In this document: positions 52,901 to 60,084 of the stretch, piece after piece
Numbering within the stretch: position 1 is the first letter of the stretch
Layout: each line of letters starts with the position of its first letter
Assembly (NCBI RefSeq): GCF_901933205.1
Contig: NW_022148248.1
Coordinates: 62,001-126,000, forward strand
Direction of reading: 5' to 3'
Length of the DNA: 64,000 nucleotides
Source of the DNA: Camarhynchus parvulus
Lineage: Eukaryota; Chordata; Aves; Passeriformes; Thraupidae
The notes under the pieces: generated by a model
What the model saw: only the letters and a program-made list of their open reading frames with translations
Told to the model about the DNA's origin: nothing
The model's database searches: none
Program-made: the position numbers and the translations under genes

Positions 52901-55101
52901 GGGGTTTGGGGATCGATATCGGGGGTTTGGGGTCACTATCGGAGGATATCGGGGGTTTGGGGTCGATATCGGGGGGTTTGGGGGCATATCGGGGATATCA
53001 GGGGTTTGGGATCGATATCCGGGGTTTGGGGCTTATATCGGGGGGTTTGGGGAATCGGGGATATCAGGGGTTTGGGATCGATATCGGGGTTTGGGGTCGA
53101 TATCGGGGGGTTTGGGATCGATATCGGGGGTTTGGGATCGATATCGGGGGTTTGGGATCGATATCGGGGGTTTGGGGTCAATATCGGGGGTTTGGGGTCA
53201 CTATCGGGGGTTTGGGATCGATATCGGGGTTTGGGATATCGGGGGTTTGGGGTCGATATCGGGGGTTTGGGGTCACTATTGGGGGTTTGGGGTCACTATC
53301 GGGGGTTTGGGGTCACTATCGGGGGTTTGGGGGCGATATCGGGGGTTTGGGGTCACTATCGGGGGTTTGGGATCGATATCGGGGGTTTGGGGTCGATATC
53401 GGGGGTTTGGGGTCGATATCGGGGTTTGCACTAATGACAGGCCAGTTTAGGGCAATTACAGGTGAATTTGGGGTTGTTCTGGAACCTCTGAGAGTTTTGG
53501 GATTTTTTGGGGAGGTTTTAGGGGATCCCGGCCCCGTTTCTGGGGTGAATTCGGGGTTTTTCGGGGCTCACCTGGCCTGGATGGGCAGCAGCTGGTGCTG
53601 CAGGAGCTGCTGCCGATCCCGCACGGTTTTGGGGCCGTTTTGGGGCCGTCTGGGGCCGTTTTGGGGCCAGGAATTCCGGGATTTTTCAGGGGGGTTTTAG
53701 GGGATCCGGCCCGTTTCTGGGGTGAATTCGGGGTTTTTCGGGGCTCACCTGGCCTGGATGGGCAGCAGCTGGTGCTGCAGGAGCTGCTGCTGCATCTCGT
53801 GGGGGCCCCAGGGCGCCTGGGGGGGGCCGTAGGTGGGGCCGGCGCCGCCCCCCCCGTAGGGCAGCTCGTACCCGCCGTGGTACGGGTCAGCGCTGTGGTC
53901 ATCCCTGCGGGGACAGGGGTCACACAGGGGTCACACAGGGGACAGGGGTCACACAGGGGTCACACAGGGGTCAGGGGTCACACAGGGGTCACACAGGGTC
54001 AGTGCTGTGGTCATCCCTGCGGCCAGAGAGGGCACACTGGTCACTCAGAGATCACTGAGGGTAATTTTGGGGTGACTTTGGGCAGTTTTGGGGTCTCTCA
54101 CCAGCCGGTCTCAGCCGTTTCTGGGGCAGTTTTGGGTTAATTTTGGGTTAATTTTGGGTTAATTTTGGGTTAATTTTGGGGCAGTTTTGGGTTAATTTTG
54201 GGGCAGTTTTGGGCTCTCTCACCAGTCGCGTCTCAGCCGTTTTTGGGGCAGTTTTGGGTTAATTTTGGGGCAGTTTTGGGGTCTAATCTCACCAGTCCCG
54301 TCTCAGCCGTTTTTGGGGCAGTTTTGGGTTAATTTTGGGTTAATTTTGGGGCAGTTTTGGGTTAGTTTTGGGTTAATTTTGGGGCAGTTTTGGGTTAATT
54401 TTGGGTTAATTTTGGGGCAGTTTTGGGTTAATTTTGGGGCAGTTTTGGGCTCTCTCACCAGTCGCGTCTCAGCCGTTTCTGGGGCGGGCTCAGCTCGTGC
54501 CGGGGCGGCGAGAATCGCTCCCGCCGCGTGCGGTCGTAGTCCCGGTAATCGCGGCTGCGGCGCTCCCGGCCCCGCTCCCAGTCCCTGCCGGGGCAAACCA
54601 GGGCAAACTGGGGCAAACTGGGAACCAGGGACCCCCCCAGTATCCAAACTGGGGCAAACTGGGAACCAGGGACCCCCCCAGTATCCAAACTGGGGCAAAC
54701 TGGGAACCAGGGACCCCCCAGTATCCAAACTGGGGCAAACTGGGAACCAGGGACCCCCCCACTGGCCCCCAAAATGGGAATCAGAGACCTCCCAGTATCC
54801 AAACTGGCGCAAACTGGGCCCAGGGTCCCCCCAGTATCCAAACTGGGGCAACTGGGAACCAGGGACCCCCCAGTATCCAAACGTCGCCAGGAACCAGGGA
54901 CCCCCCCAGTGGCCCCCAAAATGGGAATCAGAGACCTCCCAGTGCTCCCAGTCCCTCCCAGTTCCCCCAGTCCCCCCAGTACCGGTCGCTCCAGTCGTCC
55001 CTCCTCCTCTCCTCCCTCTCCCGGGACCGTTCGTAGTCGCTGCGCTCCCGCCGGAACTTGTCCCTGCGCCGCCGGTCGTACTCGTCGTCACTGTCACCCA
55101 T
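34903..55101 (-). CDS. SRRT: SRRT (ARS2), serrate RNA effector (whole coding span, 19 exons)
   Basis: ARS2 links the nuclear cap-binding complex to RNA processing, export or decay machines. Nineteen coding exons were placed by splice sites: 55101-54983, 54584-54459, 53904-53749, 52837-52649, 48798-48629, 46870-46701, 46325-46209, 45869-45782, 44562-44351, 43337-43276, 42530-42452, 41781-41533, 41144-40953, 40411-40258, 39541-39348, 38599-38440, 37963-37871, 36586-36481, 34978-34903. Lengths sum to 2712 bp = 903 codons plus stop, with every phase agreeing (human about 876). Start [18 protein letters not shown], end [12 protein letters not shown]. The frame is intact although at least 11 of 18 introns carry copies of neighbouring exon edges. 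Confidence 0.97.
35000..36470. repeat. SRRT intron 18: AAAATCCAGCCC and ATTTTCGGGGTCCCCAATCCC arrays
   Basis: 12-14 bp units (ccaaaatccagccc, aaaatacagccc; 35000-35620) then a very regular 20-21 bp unit about 40 times (35650-36470). No echo of an exon edge was seen here. Confidence 0.93.
36481..37963 (-). CDS. SRRT: SRRT exons 17-18 (Pro/Gly-rich tail)
   Basis: Exon 17 (37963-37871) reads [20 protein letters not shown] and [10 protein letters not shown]. Exon 18 (36586-36481) reads [34 protein letters not shown], donor CAG|GTGAGG. The order matches the vertebrate ARS2 tail. An echo of exon 18's acceptor side lies at 36748-36795. The intron between is filled by 'gattttgccccgatttcccc' repeats (36960-37860). 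Confidence 0.95.
36745..36795 (-). repeat. Echo of SRRT exon 18's acceptor side
   Basis: 'gggtacgggtgggatcctgc' plus 'gggaaacaaggggttaaaaacaccc'-like flank duplicates 36558-36615. The minus strand gives GCAGGATCCCACCCGTACCC. It lies upstream of exon 18 in intron 17. Confidence 0.88.
36800..37860. repeat. SRRT intron 17: GATTTCCCCGATTTTGCCCC minisatellite
   Basis: 9-11 bp half-units (ttgccccgat, ttccccgatt) over about 900 bp, preceded by C/A-rich DNA. Confidence 0.93.
37980..38438. repeat. SRRT intron 16: ACACAGGTGACA minisatellite
   Basis: 9-14 bp 'acacaggtgac' units. Each carries CAGGTGA, a donor-like (and E-box CAGGTG) motif. Confidence 0.92.
38440..39541 (-). CDS. SRRT: SRRT exons 15-16 (zinc-finger region)
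   Basis: Exon 15 (39541-39348): [49 protein letters not shown]. Exon 16 (38599-38440): [40 protein letters not shown]. The CPLSGKKF...RKHIFNKH unit is the ARS2 zinc-finger-like domain that contacts RNA and partner peptides. Confidence 0.96.
38600..39345 (-). repeat. SRRT intron 15: three echoes of exon 15's end and one of exon 16's start
   Basis: Donor-side echoes at about 38936-38995, 39052-39112 and 39188-39246 each read [18 protein letters not shown] followed by GTGGGGAC. An acceptor-side echo at about 38804-38870 reads [18 protein letters not shown]. Between them are GGGGACATT units. The donor echoes lie downstream of exon 15 and the acceptor echo upstream of exon 16, as the general rule predicts. 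Confidence 0.94.
39545..40256 (-). repeat. SRRT intron 14: four echoes of exon 14's donor, two of exon 15's acceptor
   Basis: 'ggctcaccttggccgtggga' plus 'cacgcggttgggtttggggt' occurs at about 39928, 39999, 40066 and 40182 (minus: NRVSHG-QG or NRVSHG-EG then GTGAGCC), copying exon 14's end at 40250-40285. Exon 15's start is echoed at 39640-39705 ([13 protein letters not shown], but with PLLAGP deleted) and, degraded, at 39843-39885. Confidence 0.94.
40258..41144 (-). CDS. SRRT: SRRT exons 13-14
   Basis: Exon 13 (41144-40953): [27 protein letters not shown], a Gln-Ala repeat ([12 protein letters not shown]), then [15 protein letters not shown]. Exon 14 (40411-40258): [51 protein letters not shown]. 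The QAQAQG stretch is a small coding minisatellite absent from mammals as recalled. Confidence 0.96.
40415..40950. repeat. SRRT intron 13: GGGGACATTGG/GGGGGCATT minisatellite
   Basis: 9-10 bp units almost without interruption (40412-40815), then 'ggggacactttgaggacact' copies. No echo seen in this intron. Confidence 0.95.
41145..41532 (-). repeat. SRRT intron 12: two echoes of exon 13's acceptor side
   Basis: 'gatgtgccgcagcaccgggt' plus 'tctg' occurs at about 41223-41256 and 41299-41333, reading (minus) QNPVLRHI. The cognate real exon start is at 41118-41150. Flanks are GGGGACATT units and a 'ccccgcggtgacccctg' stretch. Confidence 0.93.
41533..44562 (-). CDS. SRRT: SRRT exons 9-12 (RRM-like core)
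   Basis: Exon 9 (44562-44351) ends [22 protein letters not shown]; exon 10 (43337-43276) [20 protein letters not shown]; exon 11 (42530-42452) [20 protein letters not shown]; exon 12 (41781-41533) [20 protein letters not shown], then [20 protein letters not shown] and a G-D-S repeat tail. CSLFMRNI and RRGWVTF are RNP-like motifs of the ARS2 RRM. The Gly/Pro-rich front of exon 9 and the GGDSAGGDS tail of exon 12 are species-specific low complexity. Confidence 0.96.
41835..42355 (-). repeat. SRRT intron 11: three echoes of exon 12's acceptor side
   Basis: The longest (41840-41925) carries acceptor TTTTCAG and about 25 codons: [23 protein letters not shown]; two shorter ones are at 42165-42210 and 42318-42350. 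Compared with the exon, Cys of LREC and Asn of GVNR are changed (LRER, GVSR). Spacers are 'aaaatccatcagaatcaccc' repeats. Confidence 0.94.
42535..43265 (-). repeat. SRRT intron 10: five or six echoes of exon 11's acceptor side
   Basis: 'acccagcccctcctgaagaa' plus 'cctgagaggagaaaa' recurs at about 42600, 42695, 42771, 42852 and 42937, with a fragment at 43209; spacing 75-95 bp. Minus: CTCTCAGGTTCTTCAGGAGG, the exon 11 start (FFRRGW). Spacers are 'ccaaaattccacccaaaacc' units. Confidence 0.94.
43345..44350 (-). repeat. SRRT intron 9: TTTTTGGATATTTTTGGG array with an echo of exon 9's donor end
   Basis: At 44146-44215 the minus strand reads [17 protein letters not shown] then GTGAGAGG, copying exon 9's end. 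A degraded copy may exist at 43655-43678 (EIVVV). Repeats: 'gggggattcagggggatttt' (43390-43600), 'tatttttggatatttttggg' (43700-44120), 'ggggtggtttgggggttttt' (44220-44330). Confidence 0.92.
44575..45650. repeat. SRRT intron 8: GACCCCAAACCCCACCCAGG minisatellite
   Basis: 18-20 bp units about 50 times (44650-45590), C-rich on plus and G-rich on the SRRT sense strand. Very long G/V/W/F open frames on the minus strand are artefacts. Confidence 0.95.
45650..45778 (-). repeat. Echoes of SRRT exon 8's donor end
   Basis: 'ctcacctttcccgggctctc' plus 'tccgtgtccccagtgtcccc' occurs at 45690 and 45738, and a shorter form at 45651 (cttcttcccgctctccccag), copying 45777-45806. Minus: RREPGK then G|GTGAGGGGACA. 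Confidence 0.9.
45782..46870 (-). CDS. SRRT: SRRT exons 6-8 (acidic/basic low-complexity segment)
   Basis: Exon 6 (46870-46701): [20 protein letters not shown] then [20 protein letters not shown]. Exon 7 (46325-46209): [20 protein letters not shown] then [12 protein letters not shown]. Exon 8 (45869-45782): [20 protein letters not shown] then EGTRREPGK. This corresponds to the disordered Glu/Lys/Ser stretch of ARS2 between the N-terminal helical domain and the RRM. Exon 7 is written largely by a 'gggcggagcc' repeat. Confidence 0.93.
45900..46200. repeat. SRRT intron 7: GGGGCGGGGCTT and AAAAGGGGTGAGGTTTG units
   Basis: 12-20 bp degenerate units ('gaggtttgttacaaaagggg'). No exon. Confidence 0.75.
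46335..46695. repeat. SRRT intron 6: CCCCAGGGGCAAAAGGGACC minisatellite
   Basis: About 36-38 bp units (accccaaaataccccaaaaaacaccccaggggcaaaaggg), four to five copies, with degenerate flanks. Confidence 0.9.
46875..47430 (-). repeat. SRRT intron 5: three echoes of exon 6's acceptor side
   Basis: At about 47022-47045, 47158-47185 and 47281-47305 the sequence 'ttccccctccatcttaatca' plus 'ccgctgggaaaa' is repeated in diverged form (minus: CAG-like acceptor then VIKMEGG). Unit about 125-135 bp, including 'gggtaaatgcagctaaaaatggggcagaaattcctggaaat'-like spacer text. Confidence 0.88.
47430..48055. repeat. SRRT intron 5: TTTTTCTCCCCTCACGTTTTCCCGCC minisatellite
   Basis: About 24-bp pyrimidine-rich unit repeated some 25 times. 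48055-48245 is degenerate 'aaaatgggtcaaaaa' sequence; 48250-48580 holds 'gggatttttttggacatca' repeats. Confidence 0.93.
48629..48798 (-). CDS. SRRT: SRRT exon 5
   Basis: Reads (W)[56 protein letters not shown]. Acceptor TTCCCAG|G, donor GCAG|GTACCC. Part of the conserved N-terminal helical (DUF3546-type) region. Confidence 0.96.
48800..50030. repeat. SRRT intron 4, part: TTTGGGTCTGAAATTGGGAGAA and TTTTGGGGCATTTCTGG arrays
   Basis: About 22-bp unit from 48955 to 49530, then G/T-rich degenerate repeats to 50030. No exon. Confidence 0.9.
50030..50330. other. SRRT intron 4, part: non-tandem segment with T/G tract
   Basis: A rare stretch without tandem structure: CpG-rich start, poly-T then TTTTG/TTTG copies (50128-50170), then 'ggtgctgggggagaagggaagcgttaaa'. 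Parts of its end recur at 51385-51455, 51545-51570, 51615-51650 and 51712-51745. It could be a mobile-element remnant; I cannot assign it. Confidence 0.4.
50335..51840. repeat. SRRT intron 4, part: CCAAATCCAGCCCCAAAACTGC minisatellite
   Basis: 11- and 23-bp units ('aaaactgccccaaatccagcccc') over about 1.05 kb, then 100-bp units joining 'aagggaagcgttaaacctg' to 'ccaccccaaaactgcccc' (51400-51830). Confidence 0.94.
51840..52645 (-). repeat. SRRT intron 4: three echoes of exon 4's donor end
   Basis: At about 52064-52105, 52337-52375 and 52528-52565 the minus strand reads LAHKDEEW or its variants (ACKDEEW, ARKDEEW) then GTACGTGC, copying exon 4's end at 52640-52672. Spacers are 'tttttggggtctccaggaca' units. 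Confidence 0.94.
52649..52837 (-). CDS. SRRT: SRRT exon 4
   Basis: Reads [63 protein letters not shown]. Acceptor CCCCAG|G, donor GAGTG|GTACGT, 189 bp. Confidence 0.97.
52845..53455. repeat. SRRT intron 3: GGGGGTTTGGGATCGATATC minisatellite
   Basis: 20-21 bp units ('atcgggggtttggggtcact', 'gggatcgatatcgggggttt') about 28 times. Contains repeated ATCGAT and GATATC palindromes. Confidence 0.95.
53455..53745 (-). repeat. SRRT intron 3: echo of exon 3's donor end
   Basis: 53563-53622 repeats 53738-53797 ('ggggctcacctggcctggat' through 'gctgcaggagctgctg'), i.e. [12 protein letters not shown] plus donor, embedded in a duplicated block of about 180 bp. Confidence 0.92.
53749..55101 (-). CDS. SRRT: SRRT exons 1-3 (start codon, Arg/Asp-rich N-terminus)
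   Basis: Exon 1 (55101-54983): [20 protein letters not shown] then [14 protein letters not shown]; the start is preceded by GCCGCC, an ideal Kozak, immediately after a CCCCCAG acceptor, so the 5' UTR is spliced. Exon 2 (54584-54459): [20 protein letters not shown] then [20 protein letters not shown]. Exon 3 (53904-53749): [20 protein letters not shown] through [15 protein letters not shown]. Confidence 0.97.
53925..54458 (-). repeat. SRRT intron 2: three echoes of exon 2's donor end and one of exon 3's acceptor
   Basis: Donor echoes: 54094-54124, 54217-54250, 54290-54320 ('ctcaccagtcgcgtctcagc' plus 'cgtttttggggc'), copying KRLRRDW|GTGAGAG. Acceptor echo: 53998-54022 ('tcagtgctgtggtcatccct' plus 'gcgg'), copying 53888-53912. 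Spacers are 'ttttgggttaattttggggcag' and 'acacaggggtc' repeats. Confidence 0.93.
54590..54980. repeat. SRRT intron 1: CAAACTGGGAACCAGGGACCCCCCCAGTATC minisatellite
   Basis: About 45-bp unit repeated seven or eight times. No echo seen, apart from GGGGCAAAC similarity next to exon 2's acceptor. Confidence 0.9.
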
Positions 55102-55109
55102 GGCGGCCT

Positions 55110-55920
55110 GGGGGGGACACGGGGGCACCAGAGTGACCGCAGAGTGACCGCAGAGTGACCGCACAGTGACCACACAGTGACCACACAGTGACCGCAGAGT
55201 GACCGCAGAGTGACCGCACAGTGACCGCACAGTGACTGCACAGTGACCACACAGTGACCGCAGAGTGACCGCAGAGTGACCGCAGAGTGACTGCACAGTG
55301 ACCACACAGTGACCGCACAGTGACCGCACAGTGACCGCACAGTGACCGCACAGTGACCGCACAGTGACCACACAGTGACCGCAGAGTGACCGCAGAGTGA
55401 CCACACAGTGACCGCAGAGTGACCGCAGAGTGACCGCAGAGTGACCGCACAGTGACCGCACAGTGACCGCAGAGTGACCACACAGTGACCGCAGAGTGAC
55501 CGCAGAGTGACCGCACAGTGACCGCACAGTGACCGCACAGTGACCGCACAGTGACCGCAGAGTGACCGCACAGTGACCGCACAGTGACCGCACGCAGTGA
55601 CCGCACAGTGACCGCACAGTGACCCCCAGGGCACTGAGACCCCACAGTGACCACCCGGCCCCCCCTGACCCCCCCAGTGACCCCAGGCCCCCCAGTCCCC
55701 TCTCATGACGCCCCCAGACCCCCCAGGACCCCCCAGTTCCCCTCCCATGAACCCCCGGGCCCCCCGGTTCCCCCTCACGACCCCCGGGCCCCCTCCCAGC
55801 CCCCATCCCGTGATGCTTTGCGGCCTCCCCCAAACACCCCCCGACCCCGGGGATCCCCCCCCCATCGCGCCCCCTCTATGACGTCACTGTCCCCCCTCCG
55901 TGACGTCACGCGGAGACCCC
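55110..55920. repeat. SRRT 5' UTR intron: AGTGACCGCAC minisatellite
   Basis: 11-bp units (gaccgcacagt, gaccgcagagt, gaccacacagt) about 45 times, 55128-55620, then C-rich 'ccccccagtg' DNA. A plausible 5' UTR exon ends at 55926 (minus GGGCAG|GTCCGG). Confidence 0.9.
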
Positions 55921-56450
55921 CGGACCTGCCCGCGCGCTCCCGGCCCCGCGCGCACCGCTCGCCTCCCGCTCGCTTCCGGCCCGCGCCGCTTCCGCCGGAA
56001 GTGACGTAGCGCGGCGCGGCCGCCGCCGAAACGGCGCCGGCGGAAAGAGGGGGAGGAGCGGCGGGGGGAGGACCGAGCCGCCTCTGGGGCTGCCCCGCGC
56101 CCGCCGGAGCCTCACCCGGGGCTGCTCCGGTGCGCGGGAAGCGCCGGGGCCGCAGGAGGAGCTCGGGGCGTTCCCGGGAGCCGGTGGGGCCGCCGGCGCC
56201 GCGCTCTTCTCTATGGTCGCGGGGGCCGCTCCGCCCGCGCTGCTCTCTATGGTCCCCGGGGGGGGGGAAATGGCGCCTCGCCGACTGCGCCTGCGCACCC
56301 GCCGCCTTCCCATTGGCCGCCGCTCCCGCGCGCGGGAAGGCCCCGCCCCTTTCCCGCCCTCCCCGGGCCCCACCATCTTCTCCGCGCGCGTCACGTGACG
56401 CGCGGCCGCCATTTTGTTTCGGGCGCTGGGCGCGGAGCTCCGAGCGGCGA
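55920..56450. promoter_or_regulatory. CpG-island promoter, probably bidirectional (SRRT and a divergent transcript)
   Basis: Dense CpG, 'gaagtgacgtagcg' (ETS plus CRE-like, about 55998), CCAAT (cccattggccgc, 56310), CACGTGACGCG (E-box, 56391) and GCCGCCATTTTG (YY1-like, 56407). It lies directly upstream of the SRRT 5' end. DNA on its far side becomes AT-richer and non-repetitive. Confidence 0.6.
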
Positions 56451-57045
56451 TGAAATCACAAATCACCAAATATCGAAATGTTCGTGTATAAAAACCTCGC
56501 TCGGATTCCTTCTCGCGTCTTGTTCTGAGCTGCACGGACAGCTCTGCCCCGCCAGGATCCATTGTGGCGCGCTAGGACCCGAAAGAATGCGAGGACAGGA
56601 AGAGGCTTCTGACCGCGGGATTCTCGGCGTTCCTCTTTGCGGTTCTTGGAATAAATCATTCCGTCAGCATCTTCTTCCTCCTGCGCTCCCTGAGGATTTC
56701 CTCAGGCTCGTGCGAACCGCCGAGTGCTGGGGTGTAATTTAGCAGTTGTGATGAGAGCGATGGGGAGTTTGTGTGTGATCTGAAGGGGCGTTAGCGGCAG
56801 GTGAGCGTTGTTTTCTGTGTGCTTTTGTTGTTGTGGGTTTCTTGTAACAATAAATTAACATGTAATGAAAATAGAAAAGGGCTATCCTCATGTGTTAATG
56901 TGTGTTTTGTGTTGTATTGTTCTAGATGGAAATTAAACTTTTACCGGTGTATTTATGGGCTGTATCTGCGCTTGCATTTGTACGCGCTGTTCCCGTGTAT
57001 TGTGCTGAAGTGGAAATAAAAACATTTATGAAATAAAAGTTGAAT
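56420..57045 (+). ncRNA. Possible divergent two-exon noncoding transcript
   Basis: Plus-strand signals line up: TATAAAAA at about 56488, donor GGCAG|GTGAGC at 56800/56801, a 125-bp intron ending TTGTTCTAG (56925), and two AATAAA hexamers at 57011-57036 close to the end. Open frames are short and look random, so it is more likely noncoding. An LTR-like element (TATA box, then AATAAA at 56650) is an alternative. Base composition and lack of tandem repeats differ from the rest of the window. Confidence 0.35.
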
Positions 57046-57059
57046 CACCTCTAATGAAG

Positions 57060-57740
57060 ATACTCCCTGCCCGACTCCTCCCGCGGCTGCTGTCTGGTTT
57101 TGGTGTGGTTTTGTCATTTCTTTCCGCTGTATTCCTTCCTCTTGCTCCTCACTTTTGTGTTTCTAACCCAATTTCCGTCTGTCTCTAACCCTGTGTTTGT
57201 TTCTCTCTCTTTCTGACGCCGTGTCTCTGCTGCTGGAACTCGGTTTCCATCTGCTTCCTTTCTCCTGGTTGTCCATTTCCCTGTTTCTGCCCGGCTGTAT
57301 TTGTTTTCCTCTCTTTTGTCTATGCTTTGTGCTTTATTTCTTTAGAACTTTCACCCTCACTCACTTCTTTTTCTCTCTGTGTTCTCCTTTTCCTCGGTTT
57401 GTGTTTTTTGCTCTTGGTCTTTTCCTTTTTCCCTCTACCCCAAATTTTCACTTTAATCCTAACCACTTTCTGTTCCCTCTAAGCCCTGTCCTTCTTCAGT
57501 TTTCCCACCCTCCTTTTCTCCTCTGTGTCTGCTTTTCTCCTTGACTGCTTTTCTCCTTTTCTCCCTTTATTTTTCTCAATTCTTTCCTCTCTTTTCTCTC
57601 TGCTTCTCTCTCTGCTCCTACCTTTGTTTTCCTTTCTAGCTTTAGATTTAAAAAGCAGCAGTTTAAACTTTCGGGCTCCTTGGGAGTAGAAGAAAAAAAT
57701 AAATAAAAAATAAAAACCGAACGATTTGCCTGCAGCCTGC
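57060..57740. other. Pyrimidine-rich non-tandem DNA
   Basis: T/C-rich sequence (tttctttccgctg, tctctctctttctgac) without a clear period. No coding exon, RNA gene or terminal repeats recognised. Confidence 0.5.
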
Positions 57741-57756
57741 CCCAGCACGCTGCAAG

Positions 57757-58075
57757 TGCAGCGCCCCCTGCTGTTCCCAATGGCGCACTGCAGGCACAGC
57801 GCCCCCTGCTGTTCCCAATGGCGCACTGCACTCAGCGCCCCCTGCTGTTCCCAATGGCGCACTGCAGGCACAGCGCCCCCTGCTGTTCCCAATGGCGCAC
57901 TGCAGGCACAGCGCCCCCTGCTGTTCCCAATGGCGCACTGCAGGCACAGCGCCCCCTGCTGTTCCCAATGGCGCACTGCAGGCACAGCGCCCCCTGCTGT
58001 TCCCAATGGCGCACTGCACTCAGCGCGCCCCCTGGCGTCACACCCCGCGTGCTGCAGCTACAGCGCCCCCCGCCG
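57757..58075 (-). promoter_or_regulatory. Nine-unit, 38-bp tandem array of CTCF-like motifs
   Basis: GCGCCCCCTG starts at 57761, 57799, 57835, 57873, 57911, 57949 and 57987, with variants at 58025 and 58063: spacing 38 bp (one 36). On the minus strand each reads AACAGCAGGGGGCGCTG, very close to the CTCF core (CCASYAGGGGGCGC). All nine point the same way. The array sits between SRRT and COPS6. Confidence 0.8.
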
Positions 58076-58099
58076 TCTGCGGAGTCACACTGCAAGCAC

Positions 58100-58480
58100 A
58101 ACGACTCCCCCGTATGACGTCAGCACACTGACGCGCCCCAGGAAGGACCCCAGGGCATAGCCGTCCTACCAGGTGCCTGCCCGAAACCACGACACCCACC
58201 CCGCGCTCCACGAGCCCCTTTCCCGCGACACGGCCGGGTGCAGGCGAACCGGAATAGCATCCCGGCCACCGGGGACCCGCGGGAGGTGCACAAAATCCGC
58301 CACAAACCGAAAAAAACCACCCGGCCCCGAACGCCGCCATATTTCTCCAGAATCACGTGATTCATGTGGCAGACGCCATTTTTGTCCCTCGTCACGTGGC
58401 TCCCTGGGCGCCGCCATCTTGTAGAGCACCACGTGATGTCATGGGCGCCGCCATCTTGTACGTAAAAGCACGAGCGTCGC
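58100..58480. promoter_or_regulatory. Promoter-like cluster of YY1 and CACGTG sites
   Basis: CCGCCATATTT (58334), ACGCCATTTTTG (58374), two GCCGCCATCTTGT copies (58411, 58447), with 'atcacgtgatt' (58353), 'gtcacgtggc' (58391) and 'ccacgtgatgtcat' (58430) between them. YY1-plus-E-box clusters are typical of housekeeping promoters. AATAAA on plus at 58642 could end a short plus transcript; no coding exon is seen. Confidence 0.5.
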
Positions 58481-58499
58481 AAAACTGCGGTAAAGCCGC

Positions 58500-60080
58500 C
58501 CCCCGCTGCTTTTGCCGCAGCTTTGGGGGAAAATGGCAAAAATTCCCCAAAATTTCCCCAAAAAACAAAGCAGGGACCCCAAAATCCCCCCAGGTTTTTT
58601 TTTTCTGTGCCTTTTTTTGTAGCACGAAATGGATTTTTATCAATAAAAAAAGTTCAAATTGATCAATTTTGCGTTGTTTCTTTGTTCTCCTTCCTCCTGG
58701 ATCCCGCCTTTAACCCAAAAAACCCCGAATTTCCCCAAAAATCCCAAATTCCAGCCCCAAATTCCCTTTTTTCACCCAACCAAACAAAATTTCATTTAAA
58801 ATTCTTTTTTTTCTTTGAGCAAACCAACCCCAAATCCTCCAAATTTGGGGTCTCCAAAGTTTTGGGGGTAAATCCCAGATTTTTGGGGTTCCTGCGGCGC
58901 CTTTCCCTCCCTTCTTTCTCCTCAAAAAAACCCACAAAATTTCAAATTTTTCTGTCTTAAACTCAACTTTATTGACCAAAACCCCCCAAAATCGGGACCC
59001 CCCCAAATCCCGGGAATTTTCCCCAATTTTTGGGGTTCCCAACCAAAAAAAGGCTCCAAAAAATCCAAAAATTCCTCTTCTAACCCAATTTTATTGCCCC
59101 AAAATCCCCCAGGGATCCCCAAATTTCGGGGGCATTTTGGGGTGAATTTGAGGCATTTTGGGGCCGTTTTTGGGGTGAATTTTGGGTGAATTTGAGGCAT
59201 TTTGGGGCCATTTTTGGGACTGTTTTTGGGGTAAATTTGGGCCATTTTGGGCCTTTTTTGGGGTAACTTGGGGCAGTTTTTGGGGTGAATTTGGGGCATT
59301 TTTGGGGTGATTCTGGGATGATTTTTGAAGTGGTTTTTGGGGTGATTTGAGGCATTTTTAGGCCTTTTTGGGGTGACCCAGGGCGGTTTTGGTGCAGTTT
59401 TTGGGGTGTTTTTTGGGGTGAATTGGGTCACATTTTGGGTCTTTTTTGAGTTGTTTTGGTCCAGTTTTTGGGCTAATTTGGGCTGGGTTTGGGGGTGTTT
59501 TGGGACAGTTTTTGGGGCATTTTTGGGGTGATTCTGGGCGACTTTTGGTGCAGTTTTTAGGGTGTTTTTTGAGGCGATTTGGGGCAGTTTTTCGAGCGAT
59601 TTTTGAGCACTTTTTGGACCAATTTGGGGCAGTTTTGAGGCAATTTTTGAGCAGTTTCTTGAGCAATTTGGGGCAATTTTGGAGCAGGTTTTGGAGCGAT
59701 TTCAGAGCACTTCTTGTGGCATTTTTTGGGTTGATTTCAGGCAGTTTTGGAGCAGTTTTTGGAGTGATATTCGGGCAATTTTTGAGCAGTTTTTGGAGCG
59801 ATTTCTGGAGCAATTTTAGAGCATTTTTTGGGTTGATTTGAGGCAGTTTTGGGGCAGCTTTTGGATCAATTTGGGGCGATTTTGGGGCAGTTTTTGGAGC
59901 AATATTGGGGTAATTTTTGAGCAGTTTTTGGGCCATTTTTTGAGTGGATTTGAGTCGGTTTTGGGGCAGTTTTTTGAGCGACATTGGGGTAATTTTTGAG
60001 CAGTTTTTGGAGCAGTTTCTGGAGCGATTTCAGAGCAGTTCTCGGGGCATTTTTCGGGTGGATTTGGGGCAGTTTCGGGT
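58500..60080. repeat. COPS6 3' flank: mixed DNA then G/T-rich minisatellite
   Basis: Minus-strand AATAAA at 58973-58968 and 59095-59090 are candidate COPS6 polyadenylation signals. 59100-60070 is 'ttttggggcagtttttgagc' and 'ttttggggtgaattt' repeats. No exon. Confidence 0.75.
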
Positions 60081-60084
60081 CCGT

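Noticed and set aside
56456..56742. Short ORF ending LVRTAECWGVI as a protein gene
   Set aside because: No recognisable domain, poor start context, and more consistent with part of a noncoding exon.
57757..58075. CRISPR-like array
   Set aside because: Perfect head-to-tail 38-bp repeat without unique spacers in vertebrate DNA; explained by a CTCF-like motif array.
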